Below are positions 32,813 through 42,248 of a stretch of 64,000 bases of DNA, piece by piece. The translations under genes were made by a program, and so were the position numbers. How positions within the stretch are numbered: position 1 is the first letter of the stretch; each line of letters starts with the position of its first letter. The stretch comes from JBAXTZ01 sp041666525 (GTDB taxonomy: Bacteria; Bacillota; Negativicutes; JBAXTZ01). Where the stretch lies: assembly GCA_041666525.1 (NCBI GenBank), contig JBAYGT010000004.1, positions 62,001 to 126,000 on the forward strand, written 5' to 3'. The notes below the pieces were generated by a model. It saw only the letters and a list, made by a program, of their open reading frames with translations. It searched no databases and had not been told where the DNA came from.

Positions 32813-33875
32813 GCCGTATTTTATTGCTGAAGCCGGAGTGAATCATAATGGTTCACTTGATATTGCAAAAAAACTCATTGAAGTTGCTGCAGATGCTGGA
32901 GCTGATGCAGTGAAGTTTCAGACGTTTAATACTGAATTGTTGGTAACGAAAACAGCTGAAAAAGCAGACTATCAAACGAAATTGTTCGGCGAAAGTGAAA
33001 CCCAGTATGAGATGTTAAAAAAATTGGAGCTTAGCCGAGAAGAGTGGGGGGCAATAAGTGAATATTGCAAGAGCAAGAAGATTGAATTTCTGTCAACACC
33101 GTTTGATAGCGTAAGTTTAAAGTTTCTATTGAAGCATTTTGATTTGCCTTTTGTAAAAATTCCTTCTGGGGAAATTACCAATGCTCCGTTTTTGATAGAG
33201 ATTGCTCAAACCGGAAAACCAGTTATTCTTTCGACGGGCGCATCCACAATTGGAGAAATTGAAGCCGCGCTCGGCGTGCTTGCCTTTGGATATTTATTTC
33301 AGAATCAACCGACTGATTCAAAAGAATTTGTAGAAGCATTTATTTCGTCAGAGGGACAACGGCGACTACAAGAGAAAGTCGTTTTATTGCATTGTACTTC
33401 TGATTATCCAGCGCCGTTCGAAGAAGTGAATCTTAATGCTATCGATACTTTGCGCAGCGTCTTTAACCTTGAAGTAGGCTATTCCGACCACACTGAGGGA
33501 GTAGCTATTCCGATTGCCGCCGCAGTACTTGGGGCAGTTGTGGTTGAGAAACATTTCACTCTGGATAAAAACATGCCTGGTCCTGATCATCGTGCGTCAG
33601 CTAATCCTGAAGAATTAGAGTTGATAATTAAATCCATTCGTCAAGTGCAAAATTCTCTTGGTGACGGCATTAAACTGCCAATGAAGTCTGAAACTGCCAA
33701 CAGATCGGTTATTCGAAAAAGCCTTGTTGCGAGAAAGAATATTGCAGCGGGCGAGAAAATTGATGTAATGAACCTGTCTATTAAGCGACCTGGAGACGGT
33801 ATTTCTCCAATGCGCTACTGGGAGCTAATTGGCAGGACATCTGATAGAAATTTTATTGAAGACGAGACACTTTAA
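32799..33875 (+). CDS. legI: N,N'-diacetyllegionaminate synthase (NeuB/LegI family)
   Basis: 358 residues. It condenses the mannose derivative from LegG with phosphoenolpyruvate to give legionaminic acid. The TIM-barrel domain has AEAGVNHNGSLDIAKKLI, ADAVKFQTFN and GYSDHTEGVAIP; a C-terminal SAF (antifreeze-like) domain runs from ~300 (SLVARKNIAAGEKI). The choice of legionaminate over sialate or pseudaminate rests on the LegB/LegC neighbours. Confidence 0.93.
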   Translation: MFPNKPYFIAEAGVNHNGSLDIAKKLIEVAADAGADAVKFQTFNTELLVTKTAEKADYQTKLFGESETQYEMLKKLELSREEWGAISEYCKSKKIEFLSTPFDSVSLKFLLKHFDLPFVKIPSGEITNAPFLIEIAQTGKPVILSTGASTIGEIEAALGVLAFGYLFQNQPTDSKEFVEAFISSEGQRRLQEKVVLLHCTSDYPAPFEEVNLNAIDTLRSVFNLEVGYSDHTEGVAIPIAAAVLGAVVVEKHFTLDKNMPGPDHRASANPEELELIIKSIRQVQNSLGDGIKLPMKSETANRSVIRKSLVARKNIAAGEKIDVMNLSIKRPGDGISPMRYWELIGRTSDRNFIEDETL

Positions 33876-33876
33876 T

Positions 33877-34524
33877 ATGAATAACAAAGAACTCCCGATT
33901 ATTGTCCTTGGAGCCGGCGGACACGCGAAAGTACTGATTGATGTATTGAAGCTTATGCAAGTTAATATTATCGGTATCGCCGAAAGAAATGATTGCTTGA
34001 AGAAAAGACAATTGCTTGGTATTAGCATTATTGGTGATGACGATGACGTTTTACTTTATTCACCAGATGAAGTTTTGCTTGTTAATGGTCTGGGCTCGAC
34101 ACGGTCTTTGACGGCTAGGAAAACATTGTTTGATAAGTTTTGTAAAAAAGGCTATTGTTTTGCTAGAGTAATTCACCCGTCGGCAATTATTGCGGGGGAT
34201 GTAGTTATCGGCGAAGGTTCACAAATTATGGCAGGTTCTGTAATTCAGACTGGAACTGTAATTGGAAATAATACAATAGTAAATACGCGAGCATCCATTG
34301 ATCACGATTGTATTATTGGTGACAGTGTCCATGTTGCTTCAGGCGCGATATTGTCTGGCGACGTAAAGATTGGTGATTGTTCGCATGTAGGTGCTGGTGC
34401 GATCGTGATACAAGGGATTTCGATTGGAACATGTTGCCTTATTGCAGCCGGGGCCGTCGTGATTAATCAAGTTGAGCCAAAGACGACAATTGTGGGAGTA
34501 CCAGGCAGGAGAGTTTTACAATGA
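33877..34524 (+). CDS. NeuD/PglD-type sugar acyltransferase, LegH candidate
   Basis: About 215 residues. An N-terminal Rossmann-like PglD domain (IIVLGAGGHAKVLIDVLK) is followed by a left-handed beta-helix with hexapeptide repeats (VIGEGSQIMAGSVIQ, NTRASIDHDCIIGD, HVASGAILSGDVKIGD). It probably N-acetylates the 4-amino sugar from LegC. The His in SIDHDC is the catalytic base of this family. ATG 33877 is 1 base after the legI stop. An O-acetyltransferase role is the alternative. Confidence 0.85.
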   Translation: MNNKELPIIVLGAGGHAKVLIDVLKLMQVNIIGIAERNDCLKKRQLLGISIIGDDDDVLLYSPDEVLLVNGLGSTRSLTARKTLFDKFCKKGYCFARVIHPSAIIAGDVVIGEGSQIMAGSVIQTGTVIGNNTIVNTRASIDHDCIIGDSVHVASGAILSGDVKIGDCSHVGAGAIVIQGISIGTCCLIAAGAVVINQVEPKTTIVGVPGRRVLQ

Positions 34525-35567
34525 ATAAATGGAAAAACGCGATAGTACGAGAAACTGATACAATATTAAGAACAATGCAAGTAATAGATTCAAATTCATT
34601 TCAAATCGCTTTAGTTGTTAACGAAAACATGCATTTAAAGGGCATTGTTACTGACGGTGATATTAGAAGAGCTATGATTGACGGAGTATCCATTCAAGAA
34701 AGCGTTAAACTTATTATGAACACTACGCCAGTAGTAGCAAGAAATGACGAACGTTATAGAATATTGTCAAAGATGCAAAACATAAGGATACATCAAATTC
34801 CTATTTTAGATGAAGAAGGACGACTTGTAGGATTAGAGATATTAGACGATTTGGTACAGCAAATCGAGGTTAAAGAGAATATTGTATTTTTGATGGCTGG
34901 TGGGCTTGGAAGCAGGTTGGGTGAATTAACCCAAAATAGGCCAAAACCTTTGTTACATATTGGTAAAAAGACCATTCTTGAAACGATAATAGAGAATTTT
35001 GCTAGTCAGGGCTACCGCAACTTTCGCTTGTCGGTGAATTATTTAGCTGAAATGATTCAGGAATACTTTGGTGACGGTACTAATTGGAATGTTAATATTG
35101 AATATGTAATTGAAAAAGAACGAATGGGCACCGCTGGAGCACTTTCATTATTGACGGAGAACATAAAAGCACCACTAATTGTTATGAACGGTGATGTTCT
35201 TACAAGAATTGATTTTGAGCAGCTTGTGAAGTTTCATAATGACCATGATTCAATTGCCACAATGTGTGTTAAAGAATACAGTATTCAGATTCCATATGGT
35301 GTGGTACAAATAGACAGAACTAAACTAATGGGAATTGTAGAAAAGCCAAAGCAAACGCATTTTACCTGCGCAGGAGTTTATGTACTTGATCCCAAAGTGA
35401 TAGACTATTTACCACGAGACACACGATTCGATATGCCAGATTTATTTCAAATGTTAGTGGCGGATAATTTGAATGTTAGCGCTTATCCGATAGATGACTA
35501 TTGGTTTGATATTGGAAGCAAAGAGGATTATATAAAAGCAAGTGAAGATTTGATTGAAATGTTTTAG
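34521..35567 (+). CDS. CBS-domain sugar nucleotidyltransferase, PtmE-like
   Basis: 348 residues. Two CBS motifs occupy ~1-118, followed by a nucleotidyltransferase domain with FLMAGGLGSRLGELTQNRPKPLL and MNGDVLT. In Campylobacter, PtmE charges glucosamine-1-phosphate with GTP, giving the GDP-linked precursor of legionaminic acid. The CBS pair may sense a nucleotide. It overlaps the acyltransferase by 4 bp. Its presence suggests the GDP route, not the UDP route. Confidence 0.88.
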   Translation: MNKWKNAIVRETDTILRTMQVIDSNSFQIALVVNENMHLKGIVTDGDIRRAMIDGVSIQESVKLIMNTTPVVARNDERYRILSKMQNIRIHQIPILDEEGRLVGLEILDDLVQQIEVKENIVFLMAGGLGSRLGELTQNRPKPLLHIGKKTILETIIENFASQGYRNFRLSVNYLAEMIQEYFGDGTNWNVNIEYVIEKERMGTAGALSLLTENIKAPLIVMNGDVLTRIDFEQLVKFHNDHDSIATMCVKEYSIQIPYGVVQIDRTKLMGIVEKPKQTHFTCAGVYVLDPKVIDYLPRDTRFDMPDLFQMLVADNLNVSAYPIDDYWFDIGSKEDYIKASEDLIEMF

Positions 35568-35600
35568 TATAGAATAATGTAACATTTAGCGGAGGTACTT

Positions 35601-36617
35601 ATGAAGTTTTTAGTTGTTGGACTAGGATCAATGGGTAAGCGGCGCATAAGATGCTTGCAAGCATTAGGTTTTAAGGAGATATCTGGTTTTGATGTCCGTG
35701 AGGAGCGGCGACTTGAAGTGAGCGAATTAGGAATTGTTGTTTATAACGAAATGGCAACCGCGCTTGCGGAAGCTAATCCTTCTGTGCTCGTTATTTCTGT
35801 TCCTCCTGATTTACACTACATCTACATTGAATTGGCGATTAAGAATAACCTTCATTTTTTCGTCGAGGCTAGCGTTGTTGATACTAATTTTGATTATATA
35901 AAACAAGAATTGTTATTGAATGACACTGTAGTTGCCGCTCCTTCGGCTACATTGTGTTTTCATCCGGCAATCCTGATAATTAGAAAGTTAATTAGCGAAT
36001 GCAAGTTAGGTAAAATATCAAATATAATTTTGCATTCGGGGCAGTTTTTGCCTGATTGGCACACTTACGAAAATGTGTCGGACTACTATGTATCCAATCC
36101 AGCAACTGGCGGCGCACGTGAAATTGTTCCTTTTGAATTAACCTGGCTCTGTTCAGTTTTCGGTTTTCCTCTTAGGGTTTGCGGCAATTGTAGAAAAACC
36201 ATCAAAATCGAGGGGGCAGAAAAAATCGAAGACACGTATAACTGTTTGTTAGATTATGGTGATTTTCTGGCAACGGTCACAGTTGATGTTGTTTCCCGAC
36301 ATGCTACACGGCGACTATTGATAAATGGTGATAAAGGACAGTTGATTTGGGATTGGGATTATTCCTTAATTCGATTATTTGATGCGCTCGACCAAAAGTG
36401 GATTGAGATTCCTTATGAAATGAAAACTGCTGCAAATGGATATAATGAAAATATTGGCGAGAATATGTATATTGAAGAGATGAGAAGTTTTATTAGAGCG
36501 ATTGAAGGTAAACAGGCGTTCATTAACAATATGGATAACGACCATAAAGTGTTGAAAACATTATATGCAATTGAAGAAGCCGACAGAACATCCAGATATA
36601 TTAGGATAGACCAGTGA
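35601..36617 (+). CDS. Gfo/Idh/MocA oxidoreductase, PtmF-like
   Basis: 338 residues. An N-terminal NAD(P)-binding domain (FLVVGLGSMGKRRIRCLQ) and a C-terminal substrate domain are present. PtmF-type proteins next to PtmE have been linked to supply of the amino sugar precursor. The usual EKP of the family is replaced by EAS (FFVEASVVD), as seen in some members of this subgroup. GGAGG precedes the ATG. The exact reaction is not known from sequence. Confidence 0.8.
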   Translation: MKFLVVGLGSMGKRRIRCLQALGFKEISGFDVREERRLEVSELGIVVYNEMATALAEANPSVLVISVPPDLHYIYIELAIKNNLHFFVEASVVDTNFDYIKQELLLNDTVVAAPSATLCFHPAILIIRKLISECKLGKISNIILHSGQFLPDWHTYENVSDYYVSNPATGGAREIVPFELTWLCSVFGFPLRVCGNCRKTIKIEGAEKIEDTYNCLLDYGDFLATVTVDVVSRHATRRLLINGDKGQLIWDWDYSLIRLFDALDQKWIEIPYEMKTAANGYNENIGENMYIEEMRSFIRAIEGKQAFINNMDNDHKVLKTLYAIEEADRTSRYIRIDQ

Positions 36618-37378
36618 AAACAGGAATTTTTTTAACAGCGCGATTAGGATCTAGTCGCTTAAAACGAAAACATTTACTTGAAATACAAAAAAAACCTATT
36701 ATTTTGTATTTAATCGATCGAATACAACTTGCTTTTAAACAAGAAATAGCTGATAGAAAACTAGAGATAGTTATTACGACTTCTGACGAATTGGAAAATC
36801 GAGAATTTGAAGGAAATGTAAATTCGGGAGTGAAAATTTTTTACGGTTCCCTGAACAATATTCCTTTACGTCATTTACAAGCGGCTAAAAAAAATGATTG
36901 CGATTATATCATTGCTGTTGATGGTGACGATATTTTATGTTCGACTGATGGAATGAGAGCTGTTTATCAAGAGTTAATATTGGGCAAAGCGTATGTAAGA
37001 ACAAGTGGGTTACCTTTTGGAATGAATGTTATGGGGTATTCAACGGAATTTCTTGTGAAAGCACTCAGGAAGAACACTTGTAAAATATTGGAAACTGGTT
37101 GGGGTCGTATTTTCAATGGAGATGAAGCTTCGACTATCACTTTTAGTGTTAACGGAGCTAGCGACGATATGCGATTTACATTAGATTATTTGGAGGATTT
37201 TAATTTTTTTAGCGAATTATTTCAAATGCTAGCTAATAATTCGGAGCTATCTACTGATCAAGAAATAGTTGACTGCGTTAGAAATAATAGACTTCACGAA
37301 ATAACCGCTAATGTTTCGAGTACTTATTGGATTAATTTTAATCGAGAAAAAGAAAGGGAAGAGCAGCATGAATTTTAG
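36614..37378 (+). CDS. SpsF-like cytidylyltransferase family protein
   Basis: 254 residues. The N-terminus GIFLTARLGSSRLKRKHLLEI is the SpsF/CMP-KDO-type nucleotide-binding loop rather than the PARGGSKGxxxKN loop of NeuA/LegF. AVDGDDIL provides the metal-binding aspartates. It overlaps both neighbours. As the only cytidylyltransferase-like gene in the locus, it may replace LegF to make CMP-legionaminate, or activate a different sugar. The C-terminal half is poorly conserved with families I know. Confidence 0.7.
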   Translation: MKTGIFLTARLGSSRLKRKHLLEIQKKPIILYLIDRIQLAFKQEIADRKLEIVITTSDELENREFEGNVNSGVKIFYGSLNNIPLRHLQAAKKNDCDYIIAVDGDDILCSTDGMRAVYQELILGKAYVRTSGLPFGMNVMGYSTEFLVKALRKNTCKILETGWGRIFNGDEASTITFSVNGASDDMRFTLDYLEDFNFFSELFQMLANNSELSTDQEIVDCVRNNRLHEITANVSSTYWINFNREKEREEQHEF

Positions 37379-38678
37379 AAAATCAAACGAGCTTCGGAAG
37401 AAAGCCATGCAACTTATTCCGGCCGGCGCCCACACCTATAGCAAAGGAGATGATCAGTTTCCGGAAATGTCACCTGGATTTATTGTCAGAGGTAAGGGAA
37501 CAAAAGTTTGGGATCCGGACGGCAATCAGTTTTTAGACTGGGGTATGGGATTGCGGTCTGTGATTCTCGGACACGCCGATGATAGGGTGCTAAAAGTTGT
37601 AAGGACTCAGCTGGAAAAAGGTTCGAATTTCACAAGACCAAGTGTTATTGAAGCGGAAATAGCGGAAAAATTAGTGAATCTGATTCCCTCCGCAGAAATG
37701 GTCAAATTCGCCAAGAACGGTTCAGATGTTACTACTGCTGCTGTAAAATTGGCTCGGGCGTACACTGGTAAAGATATTATTTTACGTTGTAGTGACCATC
37801 CGTTTTTCAGCGTAAATGATTGGTTTATCGGCGATACCCCTTGTAATTCAGGAGTGCCTGAGGTTGTCCAGCAATTAACAAAGAATTTTCGCTACAACGA
37901 TATCGAAAGTCTACGCTCGGTTCTAGAAGAAAACAGTGGTCGGGTCGCTTGTGTTATTTTGGAGCCAGCAGCTACGCAAGTACCTATTGAAGGTTTTTTG
38001 AAACAAGTTAAAGAGTTAACTCATCATCACGGCGCAGTATTGATTTTTGACGAAATGATTACCGGCTTTCGCTGGCATCAAAATGGTGCGCAAACATACT
38101 ATGGAGTTACGCCGGATTTATCTACATTTGGTAAAGCTATTGGCAACGGATTTTCCGTTTCAGCGTTAGTAGGTAAAAGAACGATTATGGAACTTGGCGG
38201 ACTCGAACATAATAAACCGCGAGTGTTTTTATTGTCAACAACTCACGGTGCGGAAACACATGCTTTGGCAGCTGCAGGAGCTACTATTGATGCATTGAGA
38301 GATGGTTTGATAATAGATAAGAACTGGAAAAAAGGAAAACAACTTACAGATGGCTTTAATGATATTGCAAGGGAACTAGGGTTAAATAGTTTTGTTAAAA
38401 TGGCAGGAGCAGCTTGTAGCCCTTACCAAATGTTTCTTGATAAAGATGGACGTGTAGATCTATCGCTTAGAACACTATATTTGCAGGAAATGATAAAAGA
38501 AGGTGTGCTGATTCCGTATATTGCGATTGCCGATGCACATTCTACTGAAGATATCGAAAAAACTTTGGAAGCATCGAAGAAAGCGTTAAGAGTTGTTGGA
38601 CAGGCAATTGAGCGAGGGACAACTCGTGATTTATTAGTTGGAGCAGTTGTAAAACCGGTATTTAGAAAATATAATTAG
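37368..38678 (+). CDS. Class III aminotransferase, HemL-like
   Basis: About 436 residues. This is a fold-type I PLP enzyme close to glutamate-1-semialdehyde aminomutase: LIPAGAHTYSKGDDQFPE, FAKNGSDVTTAAVKLARAYTG, IFDEMITGFR and the PLP lysine Lys256 in STFGKAIGNGFSVSAL. Family members inside polysaccharide clusters aminate sugars or other metabolites, and a haem role is unlikely here. ATG 37368 overlaps the previous gene by 11 bp. Its product could be a sugar substituent made jointly with the hydrolase next door. Confidence 0.85.
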   Translation: MNFRKSNELRKKAMQLIPAGAHTYSKGDDQFPEMSPGFIVRGKGTKVWDPDGNQFLDWGMGLRSVILGHADDRVLKVVRTQLEKGSNFTRPSVIEAEIAEKLVNLIPSAEMVKFAKNGSDVTTAAVKLARAYTGKDIILRCSDHPFFSVNDWFIGDTPCNSGVPEVVQQLTKNFRYNDIESLRSVLEENSGRVACVILEPAATQVPIEGFLKQVKELTHHHGAVLIFDEMITGFRWHQNGAQTYYGVTPDLSTFGKAIGNGFSVSALVGKRTIMELGGLEHNKPRVFLLSTTHGAETHALAAAGATIDALRDGLIIDKNWKKGKQLTDGFNDIARELGLNSFVKMAGAACSPYQMFLDKDGRVDLSLRTLYLQEMIKEGVLIPYIAIADAHSTEDIEKTLEASKKALRVVGQAIERGTTRDLLVGAVVKPVFRKYN

Positions 38679-38683
38679 GGGCG

Positions 38684-39463
38684 ATGATGAGAGTAGCTGC
38701 AGTTCAAATGCCGGTAAAAGACGGTTCCCTTGATGTAAATATTGAAAAGTTGTCAGAGCTAATTGATTTAAATCCGGGCGCGGATCTTTATTTATTGCCG
38801 GAATTATGGTCAAGCGGATTTGTGGTTGACAGGTGGTCGGAACTTTCTGCAAAGGAAACACCAGAAGTTTTGAATTGGATGAGCAAATTTGCAGCTAAAA
38901 ATAATATTTGGTTGTGCGGTTCTGTGATTTCAAAGCACGATTCTGGCGGAATTTGCAATCGCCTAGTCGTTTTTAATCGCAACGGCGAGTTAGTAAAGTA
39001 CTATGATAAAATTCATCGTTTTCTGCCAATGGGTGAAGATGTTTTAGTAGGCGGTTCTGAGACGGTGCGATTTAAAATCGAAGGAATTCAAGTATCGCTA
39101 GCGATATGCTATGATTTGCGTTTCCCGGAAATGTTTCGTAAGTCAGCACTTAGCGGTGTAGATCTTTATTTAGTTTCGAGCGCTTGGCCGATTGTTAGGC
39201 AGGAAGCAATGACTGCTTTAGCTGGAGCACGTGCAATTGAAAATCAAGCTTATGTATTGCTTTCTAATCGAACTGGTGCAGATGCGCAAGGGCAGGTATT
39301 TTGCGGTTGCTCCGGTCTATACGGCCCGCACGGCAGAGTAAAGGTATTTGACGCAAATGAACTTGGTGTGGCTATTGCTGAAATAAATATGGATGAGCTT
39401 CGAGCAGGGCGCGAAAAATTTAATGTTTTTGGTGATAGAATACGAGGAGTAGACTATGATTAA
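38684..39463 (+). CDS. Nitrilase-superfamily amidohydrolase (omega-amidase-like)
   Basis: 259 residues. The Glu-Lys-Cys catalytic triad is visible: Glu40 in LLPELWSSGF, Lys109 in YYDKIHRF and Cys142 in AICYDLRFPE. The group hydrolyses linear amides, such as alpha-ketoglutaramate from transamination. A partnership with the upstream aminotransferase is plausible. A second ATG lies at 38687. It overlaps the following SDR by 8 bp. Confidence 0.87.
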   Translation: MMRVAAVQMPVKDGSLDVNIEKLSELIDLNPGADLYLLPELWSSGFVVDRWSELSAKETPEVLNWMSKFAAKNNIWLCGSVISKHDSGGICNRLVVFNRNGELVKYYDKIHRFLPMGEDVLVGGSETVRFKIEGIQVSLAICYDLRFPEMFRKSALSGVDLYLVSSAWPIVRQEAMTALAGARAIENQAYVLLSNRTGADAQGQVFCGCSGLYGPHGRVKVFDANELGVAIAEINMDELRAGREKFNVFGDRIRGVDYD

Positions 39464-40280
39464 TAGTTGTAAATCATTAGACCGGTTTTGCTTAAAAGAC
39501 AAAGTTGTAGTAGTTACTGGTGGAACAGGTTTGTTGGGAGCTCTATATTGCGAACGTTTATCTGAAGCCGGCGCAACAGTAATTATTGCTGATTTATGTT
39601 CGGAAAAATGTGGTAATTTAGCTAGTGTAATCAGTCTATCAACTGGGGTGAAAGCCTATGGTCTAGCAGTTGATTTAAGTAATGAACAGTCTGTAATTAA
39701 TTGGTCTAAAAAAATAATTAGCGAATTTGCCTGTGTTGATGTACTAATAAACAATGCTGCGGCTAAGGTGGCCGGTTTTTTTGCGTCTTTGGATCAGTTT
39801 TCCGTTGATGACTGGAATAGTGTTATGAGTGTTAATGTAACAGGTGCATTTCTCGCTTGCCGCGAAATTGGTGCTGATATGGCACGGCGCGGTAAAGGTA
39901 GTATCATCAATATCAGTTCAATTTATGGTTTGGTGGGACCTGACCAACGCATTTATGAGGGATCTTATTACGGAGATATGGGTGGAGCAATTAACACGCC
40001 GCTTGTTTATTCTGCGAGTAAAGGGGCAATAATTTCAATGACTCGCTATTTGGCAACTTATTGGGGACCTAAAGGTGTGCGTAGCAATACCATGACTCCT
40101 GGTGGAGTTTATACGGGCCAGAATGATATTTTTCAGGAAAAGTATAGCCAACATGTACCAATGGCCCGTATGGGCAAAGCTGAAGAAATGGTTGGTGCGT
40201 TGTTATTTCTGGCCTCAGATGCGTCAAGTTATATTAATGGTCAGAATATTATTGTTGATGGAGGGTGGACTGCTTGGTGA
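39456..40280 (+). CDS. SDR oxidoreductase, PtmA-like
   Basis: 274 residues, classical short-chain dehydrogenase. TGGTGLLGALY is the cofactor loop, NNAAAKVAG is the NNAG-type motif, and Tyr185/Lys189 sit in YSASK. The C-terminal ending (SYINGQNIIVDGGWTAW) is typical. PtmA, an SDR of the Campylobacter legionaminate locus, is a possible counterpart. The stop overlaps the next gene's GTG. Confidence 0.85.
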   Translation: MINSCKSLDRFCLKDKVVVVTGGTGLLGALYCERLSEAGATVIIADLCSEKCGNLASVISLSTGVKAYGLAVDLSNEQSVINWSKKIISEFACVDVLINNAAAKVAGFFASLDQFSVDDWNSVMSVNVTGAFLACREIGADMARRGKGSIINISSIYGLVGPDQRIYEGSYYGDMGGAINTPLVYSASKGAIISMTRYLATYWGPKGVRSNTMTPGGVYTGQNDIFQEKYSQHVPMARMGKAEEMVGALLFLASDASSYINGQNIIVDGGWTAW

Positions 40281-41263
40281 GAAGGAAAATTGCAATTGTT
40301 GGTGCAGGTCAAATTGGAAGCAGGCACTTGCAGGCTTTGGCGAAGCTGGAAGGCGAAGTGTTCATTCAGGTGGTTGATTCTTCTAGTGAGGCGCTACAGC
40401 TAGCAAGAGCCCGCTTTACCGATGTCTCTCGCAGTGACAAAAGTAATATTACAGTCGAGTATTTGAATATTATTGATGAAATGGATGACTCGTTCGATGT
40501 TATAATAGTTGCTACCAATTCCAATGTTCGAAGAATAGTTGCCGAGGAATTGTTGAATAAAAAGCAATGCAAACATTTGATCTTAGAAAAAGTTGTTTTT
40601 CAGAGTTGTGAGGACTTTGCTGATATTTCCGAATTGTTAATTGAAAATAATGTGAGAGCGTGGGTAAATTGTCCTAGACGTATGTGGACAATTTATCATT
40701 ATTTGCATAATAAATTGAAGCATGCTGAGAATGTCAGTTATTGTGTTAGTGGAGCGGGACAAGGAATTATTGGGAGCAATGGTATACATTATATTGATAG
40801 CTTCAGCCATTTAACTGGCGAAACAGACATTGCTTTTTGCTCTAAACTGCTCGATGAAAAATTGACGCCGTCTAAACGACAAGGATTTGTCGAATTCACC
40901 GGAGTTTTAGAAGGCGTTACTGAAAGTGGAAAACAAATCAAGCTGTCGTGTTACGCCACTGGAAATGCCCCTATCATGGTCAACATTGATAGTGAAGTAC
41001 TTCGTTGTATTATTATTGAAGAAGCAGGTACTGCATGGATTTCAGAAGAATGCAACAATTGGAAGTGGGAAGAAATGAAATTTTTAGCCGCATATCAATC
41101 TCAGTTAACAAATATCGTCGTTGAACAGCTAATAGAAACAGGTGGGTGCGATTTGACAAGCTTTGAAGTTTCAAGAAAATTGCACGAAATGTTGCTAAAT
41201 TCTTTGATGGAATATTTGTTTAGAAATCATAAAGGCAGGTTTACAATATGTCCGATAACATAA
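40277..41263 (+). CDS. Gfo/Idh/MocA-type oxidoreductase
   Basis: About 328 residues. N-terminal IAIVGAGQIGSRHLQALAKL binds NAD(P). The C-terminal half is a putative substrate domain without obvious specificity. The start could be GTG 40277 (overlapping the SDR stop) or TTG 40274, after GGAGGG at 40260-40265. The family EKP motif is present as LEKVVFQ, so the canonical catalytic proline is missing. It overlaps the next oxidoreductase by 16 bp. Confidence 0.75.
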   Translation: MRRKIAIVGAGQIGSRHLQALAKLEGEVFIQVVDSSSEALQLARARFTDVSRSDKSNITVEYLNIIDEMDDSFDVIIVATNSNVRRIVAEELLNKKQCKHLILEKVVFQSCEDFADISELLIENNVRAWVNCPRRMWTIYHYLHNKLKHAENVSYCVSGAGQGIIGSNGIHYIDSFSHLTGETDIAFCSKLLDEKLTPSKRQGFVEFTGVLEGVTESGKQIKLSCYATGNAPIMVNIDSEVLRCIIIEEAGTAWISEECNNWKWEEMKFLAAYQSQLTNIVVEQLIETGGCDLTSFEVSRKLHEMLLNSLMEYLFRNHKGRFTICPIT

Positions 41264-42222
41264 GTCGCAACAGAGTATGTTTAGTTGGGACTGGGTATAT
41301 GGCAAATGAATACGCTAAAGTATTAGCGGCACAAAAAGTCAACTATTTTGTTATTGGGCGTAGTCTATGTTCGTGTAATGAATTTATATGCAAAACGGGA
41401 ATTGAAAAAGTTAGTAGCGGTGGAGTTGATAAATGGCTCAAGACTAAACCGGATGTTCCTGATGTTGCGATTGTTGCTGTTAGTGTCGAGGAATTGGCAT
41501 GTGTGACGTTAGCGTTGTTGAAATATGGAGTGAAAAGAATTCTAGTAGAAAAGCCAGCAGGAATAAGCACTTTTGAAATTAACAATATTCACATAGCGGC
41601 AAAAAAAATCAATGCAAAAGTATTTGTGGCTTATAATCGAAGGTATTATGCAGCTACGCAAAAAGCATTAGAAGTAATCAATTCCGACGGGGGAGTAAAG
41701 TCATTTGATTTTGAATTCACCGAATGGAGTCACGAGATAGAAGTTTTGAAAAACAAAGTCGAAGTTAAGAAAGCATGGTTTTTGGCCAATTCGACACATG
41801 TTGTCGACTTAGCATTTTTTTTGGGAGGAAAGCCAAGGCGGTTCAGTAGTTATATTGCCGGTAGTCTTAGTTGGCATCCTTCTGCTTCAGCATTTGCAGG
41901 GGCTGGAGTTACTGAAGAAGGTGCCCTTTTTTCGTATCATGCTAACTGGGCGGCGCCTGGTCGTTGGGGAGTGGAAATATTAACAAAAAATCATCGTCTC
42001 ATTCTTCGTCCGTTAGAGCAATTACATATTCAAAAAATCGGGTCTGTTGGAATAGATCGAATTGAAATTGATGATCAGTATGATGTCCAATTTAAACCAG
42101 GTTTATACAAGCAAGTCGAGGTTTTTTTGAGTGATAAATCGAGTTGTAGGTTAGCTACTATTGAGGAACACAATAGTATGGTTGAACGAGTGTTTTCAAA
42201 AATGTGTTCTAATGCTAATTAA
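41248..42222 (+). CDS. Gfo/Idh/MocA-type oxidoreductase
   Basis: 324 residues. CLVGTGYMANEYAKVL is the cofactor loop and LVEKPAGIS holds the EKP motif, so this one keeps the usual catalytic lysine, unlike its two relatives nearby. The central VAYNRRYYAAT segment is typical of sugar dehydrogenases in glycan loci. It is the last gene of the tightly overlapping legB-to-oxidoreductase run. Confidence 0.8.
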   Translation: MSDNISRNRVCLVGTGYMANEYAKVLAAQKVNYFVIGRSLCSCNEFICKTGIEKVSSGGVDKWLKTKPDVPDVAIVAVSVEELACVTLALLKYGVKRILVEKPAGISTFEINNIHIAAKKINAKVFVAYNRRYYAATQKALEVINSDGGVKSFDFEFTEWSHEIEVLKNKVEVKKAWFLANSTHVVDLAFFLGGKPRRFSSYIAGSLSWHPSASAFAGAGVTEEGALFSYHANWAAPGRWGVEILTKNHRLILRPLEQLHIQKIGSVGIDRIEIDDQYDVQFKPGLYKQVEVFLSDKSSCRLATIEEHNSMVERVFSKMCSNAN

Positions 42223-42248
42223 GCACAATTGAAAGATCGGAGTTAATC

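Noticed and set aside
37368..38678. hemL for haem synthesis
   Set aside because: Its overlapping position within a glycan biosynthesis run and the absence of other haem genes make a sugar-related role more likely.
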